Of a stretch of 64,000 nucleotides of DNA, positions 40,798 to 54,042 are shown piece by piece. Both the position numbers and the translations under genes were made by a program. The notes below the pieces were generated by a model that saw only the letters and a program-made list of their open reading frames with translations, searched no databases and was not told the origin of the DNA. The DNA is from Gavia stellata (Eukaryota; Chordata; Aves; Gaviiformes; Gaviidae). Location of the stretch: the NCBI RefSeq assembly GCF_030936135.1, contig NC_082597.1, forward strand, positions 80,615,387 to 80,679,386. Reading direction: 5' to 3'. Every line of letters begins with the position of its first letter. Position 1 is the first letter of the stretch.

Positions 40798-40980
40798 GGT
40801 GAAGCATTGGAACAGGCTGCCCAGGGAGGTGGTGGAGTCACCATCACTGGAGGTGTTCAAAAAACGTGTAGATGTGGCACTGCGGGACATGGTTTAGTGG
40901 GCATGGTGGTGTTGGGTTGATGGTTGGACTTGATAATCTTATAGGTCTTTTCCAACCTTAATGATTTTGTGATTCTGTGA
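40798..40980 (+). mobile_element. CR1 LINE 3' end fragment
   Basis: The segment contains the CR1 3' UTR phrase 'GCATTGGAACAGGCTGCCCAGGGAGGTGG', then 'GGACATGGTTTAGTGGGCATGG', and ends in TTTGTGATTCTGTGA. It is closely similar over its length to the 3' end of the copy that finishes at 42,906, so both belong to the same or sister subfamilies. It lies immediately upstream of an older CR1 copy in the same orientation. Confidence 0.92.
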
Positions 40981-41855
40981 GCGGCAAGGAGCAGCTCAGG
41001 CTGAATGTGCAGCGTGCATACATTATTAGTGTCACGGTGGATAAACACAGAGTGATACATATGGGAAAAAGTGGTCTTGCCTCACACAGAAAGCAATGGG
41101 TTAAGTGCTTGCTGTCATGGAGGAACGCAGTCATGGGCTGTAATGCAGGAAGCCACCTCAGGGGGTCAAAGACCTCGTCTCGTTTTAGGGAGCAGATCGG
41201 AAATCTTCACTCTGCCCCTGTAAAAATCTGTGGCGTGCCCACGTCCATGAGCAGTTCTGCTCTTCCCACCTCGGAAAAGACGTGCAGAAATTGAAAGTGT
41301 TCCGAGAAGGACAACAAAGGTGATCCAAGGCATGGGACGCCTTGCTTATAAGCAACAATTAATCAAGCCAGCTCTTTTAAGCTTCCCTAATTCTTCAGCC
41401 TGGGAGAGGATTGATTGAGGACATCTATGATAGAAGCCTATAAACTCACTTATGTTTTGTTGGAGGGGTGGTTTTTCACTGTCTCTTCCAGTACAAAGCA
41501 AAGAAGCTGTCAGGGTGACAGTTCAGAATAACCAAGGGTGAACGGTTCTTCCCATCAGGCGCAGTGAAGCCCTGGGACTCGTCGGCAGCAGATGTGGGTG
41601 TTGAGAGTTTACATAGGCTCAAGTGGTGACTGAACAAGTTTGCAGAAGGGAAATCCATCCTGGGTTATTAAACAGAAAAACACCAAGAAATCTCTGAGTC
41701 TCAAACCATTAGAGTTTGGGAGAATACTCTTGGGAAATAGCATTATAAGCTTAGCCTGTTCCTACATTCTTCACTAGGCCTTTGCTTTTAGCTAGTGTCA
41801 GAGACAGGAAATTGGGCTAGATGGACCTTTCAACTGGCTGGTACTCTTAGCCTCG
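40981..41855 (+). mobile_element. Ancient degenerate CR1-like LINE
   Basis: Several ordered pieces of an old CR1-type element can be read: 'AGTGATACATATGGGAAAAA' near 41,050; 'GGACAACAAAGGTGATCCAAGG' near 41,310; 'GAGGACATCTATGATAGAAGCCTATAAA' near 41,420; and the terminal phrase 'TGTCAGAGACAGGAAATTGGGCTAGATGGACC' near 41,800. The order and spacing match the 3' half of the ancient CR1 type whose tail is also seen at 8.1 kb. There is no usable reading frame. The boundaries are approximate, and some intervening sequence (for example 41,110-41,280) is not recognisable. Confidence 0.7.
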
Positions 41856-41914
41856 CTACAGTCGTCATCAGCATGCCGGTGTATAAACATTTGTTTGCTA
41901 GGAATCTGGTCACA

Positions 41915-42906
41915 AGCGGTGTCACCCAGGGCTCAGTTTTGGGGCTGGTCTTGTTTAAGATATTTATCAATGATCTGGATGAGGGGATTGAGTGCTCCCT
42001 TCAGTAAGTTTGCAGATGACACCAAGTTGGGTGGGAGTGTTGATCTGCTTGAGGGTAGGAAGGCTCTGCACAGTGATCTGGACAGGCTGGATCGATGGGC
42101 TGAGGCCAATTGTATGAGGTTCAACAAGGTCAAGTGCTGGGTCTTGCACTTGGGTCACAACAACCCCATGCAACGCTACAGGCTTGGGGATGAGTGGCTG
42201 GAAAGCTCCCCCACAGAAAAGGACCTGGGGGTGCTGATCGACAGCCAGCTGAATACAAGCCAGCAGTGTGCCCAGGTGGCCAAGAAAACCAACGGCATCC
42301 CGGCCTGTATCAGAAATGGTGTGGCCAGCAGGAGCAGGGAGGTGATCGTGCCCCTGTACTCGGCGCTGGTGAGGCCGCATCTCGAATCCTGTGTTCAGTT
42401 TTGGGCCCCTCACTGCAAGAAGGACACTGAGGTGCTGAAGCGTGTCCAGAGAAGGGCGACGAAGCTGGTGAGGGGTCTGGAGCACAAGTCTGATGAGGAG
42501 CGGCTGAGGGAGCTGGGGTTGTTCAGTCTGGAGAAGAGGAGGCTGAGGGGAGACCTCATCGCTCTCTAAAATTACCTGAAAGGAGGTTGTAATGACGTGG
42601 GTACTGGTCTCTGTTCCCAAGTAACAAGTGATAGGACGAGAGGAAACAGCCTCAAGTTGTGCCAGGGGAGGCTTAGATTGGATATTAGGAAAAATTTCTT
42701 CACTGAAAGGGTTATTAAGCAACGGAACAGGCTGCCCAGGGAGGTGATGGAGTCACCATCCCTGGAGGTTTTTAAAAGACGTGTCGATGTGGCATTGCGG
42801 GACATGGTTTAGTGGGCATGGTGGTGTTGGGTTGATGGTTGGACTTGGTGATCTTACAGGTCTTTTCCAACCTTAATGATTCTGTGATTCTGTGTGATTC
42901 TGTGAA
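41915..42906 (+). mobile_element. CR1 LINE, 5'-truncated, nearly intact 3' half of ORF2
   Basis: This is the best preserved retrotransposon in the window. It starts inside the reverse transcriptase ('[11 protein letters not shown]' type motif, 41,910-41,945), has the catalytic FADD motif near 42,010, then a '[12 protein letters not shown]' type stretch, the '[11 protein letters not shown]' and '[12 protein letters not shown]' motifs, and the C-terminal '[10 protein letters not shown]..' segment. ORF2 ends at a TAG at 42,810-42,812, and the 3' UTR ends in repeated GATTCTGTG units at about 42,906. Two lesions are visible: a one-base frame change near 42,000 just before FADD, and an in-frame TAA at 42,567-42,569. 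Downstream of that stop the same frame stays open to the natural end. The element is truncated and non-autonomous. Endonuclease and ORF1 are missing. Confidence 0.95.
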
Positions 42907-45900
42907 TAGGCATATTCATCACAGAAAACCCCACCATCCTTTAAAAAACAGAGTGCCCTGTGAAGTTGGTGTAGATGGTCTCTGCAGTCTTCACCACCCC
43001 GCGTCAGGAGGGTAGAGCGCATGGAAGTGCTTAACCTAAGTGGAATTGTGGCAGAAGGTGAATGGCAGAGTTGGCAGTTGGGTATTGAAACAAATGGACA
43101 ATTATTCCTTTGCACATTTAGGTGTTTGTTTAGCTGGTTCCTTTTAGCATACAACAGGGCTTGGTGGTATGATCTCAGTACCCAAACTTCCATGTTCCCA
43201 GTGGACTTCCCTCTGATAAACAGCCTGATTTATCTGAGGTACTGTATTTAAAAAAAAAAAAAAGAGTAAAATATGGCATGGAAGGTGATCTCTCAGGTCC
43301 AAGTGAATCATCTTCCCTTAGAAAAGTTTTCTGCTATTAGACTTACAGTCAATGCATTTGGTCAATTTGAATGAGTTCAGACCCAAATGAGTTCAGATTC
43401 ATCCTTTCCAAGTGAGGGTTTTTCATCTGCCCTGGCAAATCCTATCAGAAAGCAGGGGAATCTAGTGGCCTTGTAGCAACAGCCTTGTTCCATCAGTGAA
43501 TCTTTCTGACCACTCCTTAGCTAGATACCCCTAGGTCCTAAAAGTGGAGATGGAAAAGATCTAATAGGCGAGTTAAGTCTTCCTGATGCGGGATGTCCAA
43601 GAAGGTGGCTGCATTGGTTCCACACTGGCACCAATGATGGTCCCAATTTCTGCCCCTTGCCACCATTTCTCTTTTACTCTTTTAAGCAGTGTTAAGCGCA
43701 TGCATCCTTCAAACATAATATTATAAGTCTACTTGCTGTCAGTGGAAAGTTGAACATAGGCACAATTGTTCTTCTTGATTCAGAATTGAAGGCTTTTATT
43801 CTGGGCTCAGGTATGAATCATAGCCCATTATACAGCCTCATCACAAATCAGGAGCAGAAATTTACTTTCCTTCCTTTACAGGAAATCTAACCTATGTGAA
43901 AGTGCTGAATACTTACAAATGGAGAAAGCCTGTGAGCTTGTTCCAACACCCTTAACCCCTGGCAAAACTTTTATTTTGTAATGGGACTCGGAGGAGAAAT
44001 TACTCTAGTGGGAGGTACGGAGGTAAATTAAAACAGGGATGTTAATTTGGAGTGGGTGTAAATGGGTGTGACTCTTTTGAAATGGATGAAACTGCCCTCC
44101 CTTTCACCAAGTCTGGATTTGCTCCCTTCTCCCTCCCCGTGCCCGTGGAAGAGCAGGTGCCCCGCTCAGCTCAGGTTGGGATCCTGGGTGCACGTCCTCA
44201 GCTGTCAGTCCTGCCCTTACCCTTTCTTTTTACCAAAACAAAAACAAGCCCAGAGGTATTTAAACCTGCTGGTTTTGTTCTGTTAACAAATACCGACTGC
44301 AAACCTGTTTTTCTTGCTCTCTTGATGGAGACGGAAAGACAGTACACGGACAGGGAACTGAAGATGAGGGGCCACATCAAATTGATGTTTGCGCTTGTGG
44401 AGGTGGGGAGGGGCAGTGGGAAGGGTTAAACAGGCCTGGATTTGAAAGCAGTGGAGTAAAGGAGCATGACAGCAAAAATATATTAAAAATAAAACCAAAA
44501 CATAAAAAACTGGCTGCAAAGATGGACTTGGGCAAAAGCATTTCATGTGAAGAGTCATGCACACATATGGGATAAATTACCGAGAAAGGGCATGGAAACA
44601 AAACATCTTAAATGTATATTTAAAAGCAAAAGAGCAAGGGGGAGAAGAAGGGACATGGGATATTGCTAAAGAAACACGATGAGAGAGATGGCGTAGGAGA
44701 CAGCAGGAAATGGTAGCAAAATAGCTGCCAGCGAAAGGGCCAGTGGGTCCGTTGGCCTTCTGCTCCTCTTGTTTATCAAAGACCTTCATAGGACCTTTCC
44801 TGCTGGATTTAACATGGATGCACAGTGCGGTGTGTGGGGCATAGGCACCTGAGGACACAGGGAAGGACAAGCGTGGGAGAAGTGAGGTTGGAAAATGGAA
44901 AAGAGAAGCAAAACACCTGGTCCCTTGTTGGGGGAATCCCTGCGGACTGCAGGGCAGGAGGAAGAAGTAAGAGGAAGGGAGCAAGTACTCTTTGCAAAAT
45001 ACTCCCCTTGGCTGCCACCCAAGAACTCCTATGGGACCCTAAGGTACTTTTGGCATGTGTGGTGCTAAAACAAACCTTATCTACACCACAAAAATTAGAG
45101 CTGCGCTGGTTATTTGCACGCATTGGCAAGGGTAGCTGTACTCGGGACTGTTCTGGTTCGTATCTGTTCTGCTCCCCATGTTCCTCCGTGCTTCCAGCGA
45201 GGTCTTCAGCGTGGCTGCAGAAACAGTGCTGAACTTAGTTTGTCCCTGTCTACACTTGCAGCTAATTCACATTCAGCCCTGGTTCAGCCGCTTCTGTTGC
45301 TGACACCTGTTGTCAGCAGTCGGTAATTTCTTTTTTTAGGACAAACCTGCATTGCCCTGGAGCTCAGAAAGGGCCTTAAATTAGACTTAATTCTATTCAG
45401 ATGTAGTTAGCAGTATTTAATTAGCACAGTCCTGAAGCAAAAGTCAGTCTATTCTCTTGGATCACTGGAGTGCATTCTGGATACTTTCCATATTGCTGCA
45501 GGAGTCTGACCTTTATTTTTTTTATCTTTAGCCCAAGAAATATGCTGGGGCTTTTCAAGCACTTTCAGAGTAGGGGCCACATCTTAATAGACAGATTCGT
45601 TTGCAGATGGCTTCCTGCTCGTTTGCAATTGCAAAACTTCACTGAGGCAATTACCATGATTGCAGACATGGGAATGTGACATTAGGAAAGCATTTAATGT
45701 ATTCTCAGCATCTGTTACAGTACTGCTGCAAATGGAAACCATGGGGAGATGCCAGCACTATGGGTAGGACTCAACTTGCTTAACTTTGACTGACGAGAAG
45801 TTTGCATCCAGTCTGAACTAGACATATAGGTGCTCTCTAGAGACAGTGAACAGACACACAGGCATATCCAGAGGGTGACTCACCTATCCTGAGTTGGTGT

Positions 45901-48900
45901 CCAAGGGAAGAGGGATGACTTGTCCTCTGATGGTGCTCCATTTTCTGGGGAGGTGTGTACCTTAGACTAGCAATCCCATATTAGGCAGCTGAAATTAGGT
46001 GACTTGAATCCTGTGACCATTGTGATTTTCACAGACCATTGGAAACTGCCCTAGAAATGATGAGTCAACACTAATTGCACCTCCACGGACTGTTAGCTGA
46101 CAAACTATAAAATCTTTTGCTTGCCAGAAGAGTTCAGATTATTCCCAGAAAGTGACGCAGGAGCTGGCAAGAAGATACTCTACAGGAATAAGAAGAAAGG
46201 GGAGTGTATCAGCAGTAAGAGAGACAAACCTCAGCCTTCAGATTAAAAGCCTTAGCTGTGTAAACCAAGTAGAGAAGGATGCTCTAGGAGTTATTTGTTT
46301 TAACTTTTCTGCTTTTTCATTCAGTTTCTTGCCCATTTTCTCCCTTGTTGCTATGGAGACGCCTGCACCACATAGATAGAATATAATCTTCCTTGAATCC
46401 ATTTTTAAATGGAGGCTCAGACAAGACCACTGAACTGCTTATCTTAGAGTCTGTTAGTTCTCCTCTGGTGAAATATTTTCATTTTGCATTACATAATTAA
46501 ATACGAGAACAAGGAAATAGACAGAGAGAATTAATAACATTTATATCCATTTTAAAAATACCTAAATTTCAGGCCCTGAACATGAAACAACCCCAAAAGA
46601 CAACAAGGAAGCCCCAGGCTGGGTGACCCAGGAGAGCTTTTTGGGCGGGGTGCAGGAGGGATCTGAAATGGGGGTGCTGAATGAGCTCCGTGCTGCGGGA
46701 GAGGATACAGCCGTGATTTGAAAGGATTGATTCCTCCTCATTTCTGGACAGGAAGAGTTTGGGCACCTTCATGGTTGTGGGTCTTGAGAGGAAATAAGCA
46801 CCTATCTGCCCCACTGTCCAGAGCCGGCTGCCGAAATGGCACAGACTCCCCGGACTGAGCTGGGTATCCTGAACAGGCTGGCTACCACAATGTAGCCAGG
46901 TTTCACCATGTCCTCCTCCAGTGGCTTGCGCAGAGCTTGGTTTTTGTTGCAGTTTCATGGTTTCCAGGAGAGCCTGCAGCAGCCACTTGTGGTGACTATC
47001 GCAGGCCTTGAGAGCTGCGGGTCTCAGGCCAGAGCTTTTCATCTCAGCCTTTCCTATTAATTACCTAGTTGGATCCTTGCTCAGAGAGCTGGCTTCAGCA
47101 GACCTCCTTCTTACGCGTCCACCCACATCGTGGAGGGCAGTGGGATCCAGCAACCTCCCAGCTAGTGAAAACCTCTCATTTGCTTTGGGGTATCTCCCTC
47201 TCGTGTTGCACGGAAATACCAACTTGACCGCGGTCTGCAGCGCGGTCTGTGGGGCAGGGACCCATCGAGACCAGCCAGGGACTGGGAATCCCCTCCGTGA
47301 CTGGGCACCTAGGGCCATGCGTGGATGCTACAGTGCCCAAAAGAGTCGGTGCCTTCCCCTGCTCTACCATCTATTAACCTGTGGGTCCTGCCAACACAGT
47401 TGTCGGTGGGGTCGCGCTGTGAACCAGACCTGGAAGCTACACTGAGTATTAAAAAATCTCTCTATATCCCTCCTTTATTGCTAATTTAACCTGGGGTACT
47501 TCAGTGACCTAGCTCAAACCACGGCTTGCCAAACAGCAGCATCCACTCCACTGAGGGGGAAGGTGACATCAGGGTGAAAATGCGCAGCTGGAAATGGTGA
47601 TGGCGGAGAAAATACAACATTGAAGCAGATGGTAAGAGTTTTGGGGTTTTTTTAAACAGCTTAGGCCTAGCTTTTCAGAAGCTAGCCTGAAGCTTGAACT
47701 AGTGGGATTTGTTTCAAATCAGATGTTAGGGGCAAACATCCTGCTTTTTTGAATTTAAAGGTATCTTTGAGTACTCTAAGTACTTAAAGTACTTTTGAGC
47801 CTTTGAGTACCTTGGTCTGTCCGGCAGCAGGAATCGGGCCCCTACAAACACTCCGATAGGGCACTGCCACATAAACATCCTGCTTGCCTTCCCTCTTCTC
47901 CAAACCCTCGTTCCCCTTTGCTATCATAAGCATTAGCGCAGCTGTATGCTGAGACAGGTTGGGGAAATAGTTGTGGGCTACTCCTGAGTTTACTATATTC
48001 TTTCCTTCCTCATGAAAGACCACTTTTTGGCCTCTATTTCCCTCTTCCTCAGTTGTGAAAAGGCAACTGTTTACAGCAGAGCTGCAAAATAATCTGGATT
48101 ATTCCTCCCCACAGTCTTCTTTTTTTTTTTTCTTACTTTTCAGTTTCATTTTAAAGACCTTGCTTAAAGTTGAGGTGGGAACAAGTGGTCAAGGGTGGCA
48201 AAGGGTGGAAACCTCTTAAATCGGCTTTGTGACATTGTAGTGAAGTTGTGAAGGGGATCGTGCAGCAAATTGTAATGTTTAACCATGCCCGGCCAGGTCC
48301 AGGAGCTCAGCGGTCGGTTGCCAGGCTTTTGGGGCTGGAGACCATCCCTTTGCAGCCCCCCTGAAGCTGAGGAGCGGTGCGTGCCCATCTTCAGACCACA
48401 CCATGCTGTCCACTTCTCCTCCAGGTTTTTGGGGAGCTCTGTCAGGCTGTGGGGTACGCTGGCTTGCGACAACTTGCTTATGCAATATAGGCTGTATCTG
48501 CTTGCTGCTGCCAGATTGTGGAAATCTGCAAATAATTGCAAAGTCTGCCGGTTTAATTGGATTGTGGTGTATTTGCACAGATGGGTGAAGTCTTCCAGGC
48601 CAATATTTTCCACAGTGACTTAGCAGTCTCTCAGCTTTAAGGTGCCCAGTATGAGACACCTTAAAAGCGATGGGTTTCCGCAGATTTTTTTAAGAGAAGC
48701 ACCCCCAAACTGAAGTAACGCAAACATCAGTCACCAAGAAACCCCTTGCCCCAGAGACCTTGAGATGGGCGATCTTTCATAGTAGCTTGATGTAAGCCAA
48801 ACTAAATTCATAAAGCTAATACAAGACATCTTAACATATCATTTGTTCAGCAGAAAAATCCAGTGTGAATGTGTGTGTGCAGGCATTTATACAGAAAGTA

Positions 48901-51900
48901 TAATGAATAAACAAATATTTGTGCATTAAGGGAAGGAGGAAAAGAAAGGCATTTTATTTCATGTGAGAGTCGGCTGTTGTTGTTGTTATTTTTTTTAATA
49001 AGGTACAAAATGTTACTGTGGAACAGTGTCCCTGTGTGCTCTGGCCCTTTTCCAAGCGTAGAGCTAAGTACTTACTGGGGAAAAGAAAGCATCGTACTTG
49101 ACTTTCTGAAGTATAGGCTGTTATCGCTTGTTAGAAGCTGAAAAGAATCAAATTACTTATTAATTAAATACAAGCTCTGTAAAATTATTCAGAAATAAGC
49201 AGTCCCCAGGGCCCAAGCTACAGATGCCCGGTATTTGAATGTACAAAAGAAAAACAGTTTATTAGCGTTATCATCAGCTTTTTCTACCAATACTTTGGAG
49301 GGAGACAAGAAAGCTGCAGTAGATACTGCTGTTCTCACTGAAAGATTCCCCTAAATCACCCTTGCAAAAATAAACAATTTGTAAGAAGAAATAAAGGGCT
49401 ATTGTAAAATGTTGTTAGGAGCATCCACAGAAGGGGTAGTACCAACCTAAAATCAATTCAGTTAAATCAAAACAGTTTTCACAGGCAGAAAAGTGATGTA
49501 GCTACATGATCTTGCTGTCATTATTATTGACAAGGCGACCTTGGAAGTCTGCACGATTGTAATGAAGTTGAGGTGCCCTAGTGCTAAAGTCACTCTTGAA
49601 AACAGGACTTCAGCAGCCTTGAACCAAAGCTAGTTGGCTTTGTAACCTCTTTCCAAATGCTTCTCCAGATCATACATTTGGAGCTGAAGTCAACCCTTCA
49701 CTTGTGTAGCCAAAGTGGACCTCTGTTCCCAGTGTGAGCACTTCTCACTTTTTTCTGTATCGATTAGTTTTTTTCTTAAAGCTCGTGGTCCTGAAGCCGT
49801 GCTACTGCTAGAGAGTCTTGAATCTTTCCTTTCCAGCAGAATGAGTACCTGCTACCTGTGGATTAGGAAGAAGTCTCAAAAAGCAGAAGACATTAAAAAG
49901 AACCCCAACACTTATTCTTTTGGAAACCTCAGCATTATTAAAACCCTGAAGCGACCTCGCACCCTTAGAGCCATCTACTCATTAGAGCCCAACCTCCGCC
50001 TTCCCACCAGGCACCCTGAGAAGGCTTATTGCCAACCATCTTGTAGAGCATTAGAGACAGGTTTTCAAAGGTATTTAGACACCTGAATGCCTTTGAGGAG
50101 TTGGCCCTGACTTCTCAGCAGGGTTAATTTGGCCTGGTGGGTGGCTGACTAGCCTCTTTTGATTGCTGAGTGCAGAGAGTTGGGGTTTTTGTTTCTAACT
50201 CTGGCTGAGCAACCCAACCACAGCAGAGTGAGGCAACCCAAAGGAAGTGTCTAGCAAGGTCTAATAGTTTGCTCTGAAGACTTGCAAGGAGCATGTTAGA
50301 AAGGGCTCCCCACTGGCCTGAGAAGCTTTGGCTGCTCTCAGGTTTTTAAGGCTCTCTTGAAACAAGAGGATGCTGTAGGCTCAAAAAGTGTTCAGACACC
50401 CACGAGGCCAGATGAGGGCTTGGATTAATTTTGGGTAGTTTTGGTTGTTTTGGAAGGGCAAAGGAGTTCTGAGAGGTTGCACATGGCTTCCGAGTACTGG
50501 AAACCAGCAGGAATAGAAGAACTTATTTTGGGACCTCGTTATAGAGATCCGAAGAGCAGTTATTGAGTCAGGCCGTAGCTTTCGCTGCTTCTGTGATTTC
50601 CTACCTGTCTGTTGCAGACTTGGGGTGGGGGGCAACAGCAGAAAAGGAGAATTGCCTGGGCCTCTCATAGTATCAGCTATGTTTTGTCGTTGTCATTCAA
50701 GTAAGCTATTAAATATAAACTACAATATTTGCAATACTAACTTAGTCCTTTGCAAAGTTTTGAGTGGAAGTTGTTCTCAAAAAGCCTTTCAAACTAGAGA
50801 TAACAAGGTGACGAATCTTTTAAAGTGATGCTTTCAGGTACTTGTCTTTGAAGAGATGTCCCAGTTTAGCTACTGGCAGCCAGAACAAAGGGAGGAACCA
50901 GGCAGCTTGTCAGAGTCAAAAAACACAGCAGATTAGGCCTCTGCTCTGAGAAATATTTAACTCCTTATGAGGGCAACCCAGAACACTTGCTGGTAAATAC
51001 AAGGGCTCTCTTTTTCCATCTTTCTCATAAGCAACTGAAATCATGGTCCCAGTGCATTTGGCAATAGACTGGCTTCAGTGAAATAATTTTTGCCTTTTGG
51101 CTTGCCAGCTTACTCTACTGTTCTGGGCACGGCTGGTTTAGATCAGCCATGAACGGGGTTGATGGCAGCCCGTTGGTAACTGGGCTCAGCAGGCTCTTGC
51201 CCTGGCGGGACTACCACTGCTGGGGATGGATGGTGGTAGAGCGCTTCTGGGGAGGAGCAAAGGAGTTGTAAGTTTGGCTACTGGCAACGGGGCTGCAAAT
51301 TCTTAGAGGGTGGAGAAAAGGGGGGGATCCTTTTGAACCTGATACACAGGTTGCTTATGAGAAGGTCAACTTAGAGACAGTTCTTGGGTTGGGTTTTTTT
51401 TTTTCCTAAGTGGTATCCCCCAAAATACAGTGTTTGGTTCCGGTGTGGGATCACTGGGATGACAAGGTTTCTTTTGTCTTGAAGTGCCTGTCACCTACCT
51501 CATAATGATTTTCTTGTTGCCAGATGCTTGCAGAATCCACTTCCATTTTTTCTCTGTAATAACATCACATTACTGTAGGTTAATGCCCTGGCTTTTGCAT
51601 CCTGGAGCTGTACAATTCCCTTGTTGGGTTGATTAACACAAACAAGATGTGGTAAGCTTGAAATGTAATGGGTACTGTTCTATTTGTAATTACCCTGGCA
51701 CCTAGAGACCTTGACTGAGATTGAAGTACCCGGTACTGTACAGAGTGTTTCCAACAGCTTTAAGTCTAAACAGATAGGAGAAGTGTGAGGGGAGAAACAT
51801 AGGTGCCAAGAGTTGCAGCAATGTGGATAACATGACCCAGGGAAGCCAGAACCAGAATTCGGATCTCAAGCCCTGACAGTAATCAGTTACTTAATGCCCT

Positions 51901-53071
51901 CATTTTGCTATGTGAGATGGGTCATCTCCCTTAAAGGGTTTAGAAAGTAGCCAGACCAGTTCCTCTGTTTATATAAGGAAGATGTTTGTAGACCTCTTGA
52001 TCCTAAGGCAATTAATATAGCCCATTGAGGGAAAAAAGAGAAAAAGACAAAAAACACCAAAACCCAACCCCAACCTGGGCTAGATTCTCATGTAAATGGC
52101 ACCCAGAATGCCTAAAATTGTTACAGATGCAGATGTTTTTGTGTCGGGTTATTTTTTTGGAGAGCGGCCTCTTTGTGGTCAGTTGTAAGCATCCCATTTA
52201 CATAGTTCTGTATTTCTGAAAAAGCCTATTGCATAAAGTTGGGATCCTACCAAACGAAAACAAAACACAACACTAACGAAAAATAACGAGCTCTTCCAAC
52301 AAACGTTCAGTAACTGAGTTAGAGGTTAGTGCTGCATTCTGGAAAAAGAAAAAAAATAAAAAAAATCCAGGCACCATATGATTTCATGCACTAAAAACTT
52401 TAAACATTTCAGAGGAACATAACATATGACATAGGGTGTTTTTATTTAATGAATGGCTTTAAGAAATGGGGCCAGTGTCCCTTCTCACAGATGAAGGCCT
52501 TGTGCCAAGAGCGTTGCTGTACAATGTGTCATCACTTGGGAACCTAAAGAATTGTACTTGAAAAAACATTGCTACAAAATATCATCCCCTTCCCAGAAAG
52601 GTTCACTTCGGGCTTTGTAGAAAAACAGAACAACTCATTTCCACTGAATATAATTCATCTGTTGAGAAACTTTCTTAAAGGCGTAGGTCGCGGTGCAAGT
52701 GGCCGGAAAGCTGTTTAATCTCATAGTAACAATAATAGCTCATCATTATTATTACTGCTTAGGTCTTGCATCGCGCTTTCTATACGCACGGGCTTTCCAA
52801 ACAAGAAGCAGTTCATCCTCACCGTACCCCGGGGAGGGGGTCAGGTGTTGTTGGAGGCTTTACGGGGTCTGTGCAGAGGTGCTCTCCTGGGGCTGGAGCT
52901 GGAGCTCCCCAAAGTGTTTTACCTGAGCAGGGCTGGTCTTCAGCCTGGGTGCAGCTGCCACCGAGGCAAGGACCTCTCGTTTCACCGTAAAGGTCAACCA
53001 CATGCTGAACTAGAGGGCTTTGTCCGATATATTTGTACCTGAAAGTGTTCCGTATGGTTTGCATTGCCATT
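42907..53071. other. Long non-coding stretch, no gene recognised
   Basis: About 10 kb with no supportable gene. The 123-codon open frame at 49715-50086 on the + strand and the 157-codon one at 46569-47042 on the - strand carry no domain I recognise. AT-rich sequence dominates 48,700-49,600 and 52,000-52,800. A weak MIR-like phrase ('AACCAGAATTCGGATCTCAAG') near 51,850 is not enough to call an element. Confidence 0.5.
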
Positions 53072-53246
53072 GGGGGGAAAAAAGGGGGAAGAGAGGGAGA
53101 GGGAGAGAGAAAGAGGGAGAGGGAAAGAGGGAGAGGGAGAGGGAGAGGGAGAGAGGGAGAGAGGGAGAGGGAGAGAGGGAGAGGGAGAGGAAGGGAAGGC
53201 AAGGCAAGGGAAGGCAAGGGAAGGGAAGAAGGGAAAGCAAGGAGGC
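53072..53246. repeat. Polypurine (GGGAGA)n tract
   Basis: The + strand is pure purine from 53,072 to 53,199 (128 bases), built from GGGAGA, GAGA and GGGAAA units. It continues to 53,246 as AAGGGAAGGC-type repeats with isolated C residues. Such mirror-symmetric purine tracts can form triplex (H-DNA) and are typically length-polymorphic. The apparent open frames across it encode only R/E/G repeats and are not genes. Confidence 0.95.
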
Positions 53247-54042
53247 TGTTTAGCTGCCACGGTAAGCCTCTAGTTAAGATTCTCATGTCAAAAATTTGCT
53301 GTTCTAACAAAGTGGCAAGGGATATGTGATGTATTAAATGGGAAGTCTTACACAGATGGAGTTATACTGGCTTGAAAATGCTTTTCTTCATATGGTGTGT
53401 TTTGTTTGGGGAAATTAGGCCAGTTTACAGCAGGTAATCATTTCCCTGATTTAAGCCCCATCTCCACAATAGTGGTGTTTGCTGGGATAGCTCAACACAA
53501 GCGTGTGTGTGTGTTTATTTTTTGAGACTGCATATGAACATCCCCTTCCTTGTCCCCAATGTGAAAATGGAAGAGTTGATTATCCAGAAGGGAGAATCGC
53601 TGCTGGCTGTAGGACACTCCCAGCCTCACCTGCTTCCAGAGCAGTTTAAGCTGGCTCTCACTTTGCACTTCAGGCAAAATGAAAAAAAAAAAGTGGTGTG
53701 AGCCATACCAGGAGATTCTTCCCTGAGATAAAATCAGGGTCTTTCAGAAGGACTGCTCCTTTAGCAAGTCAGGGGAAGGGCAGTGACAAGCAGAGAGCTC
53801 CAGAGAGAGAAGAACGAGTAACTTTGTGTGCTAATAATTTAACCTGCATCTTCCACAGACATAACTGTTTGTATAACCTGTATAACGGCACAGTGAGATG
53901 GTCCCAACCCCTCGCACTACTGCAGAGAAGGCAGTTCTGACGGATTACCTGCTCTTTAAAACAAATCCCATGAAGGACACCCCAAAACTGTACCCCCAGC
54001 CAGCACCCTCCCAAGGACTCCAAATCCCCTGCACCAGTCCTC

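Noticed and set aside
41967-42722. 251-codon open frame on the - strand
   Set aside because: It is the antisense shadow of the CR1 reverse transcriptase on the + strand.
51840-51900. Weak MIR/L2-like phrase
   Set aside because: Only one short block matches; not enough to call an element without a profile search.
53020-53329. Several R/E/G-repeat open frames
   Set aside because: They are translations of the polypurine tract.
53500-53516. Short GT repeat
   Set aside because: Fewer than ten dinucleotides; not informative.
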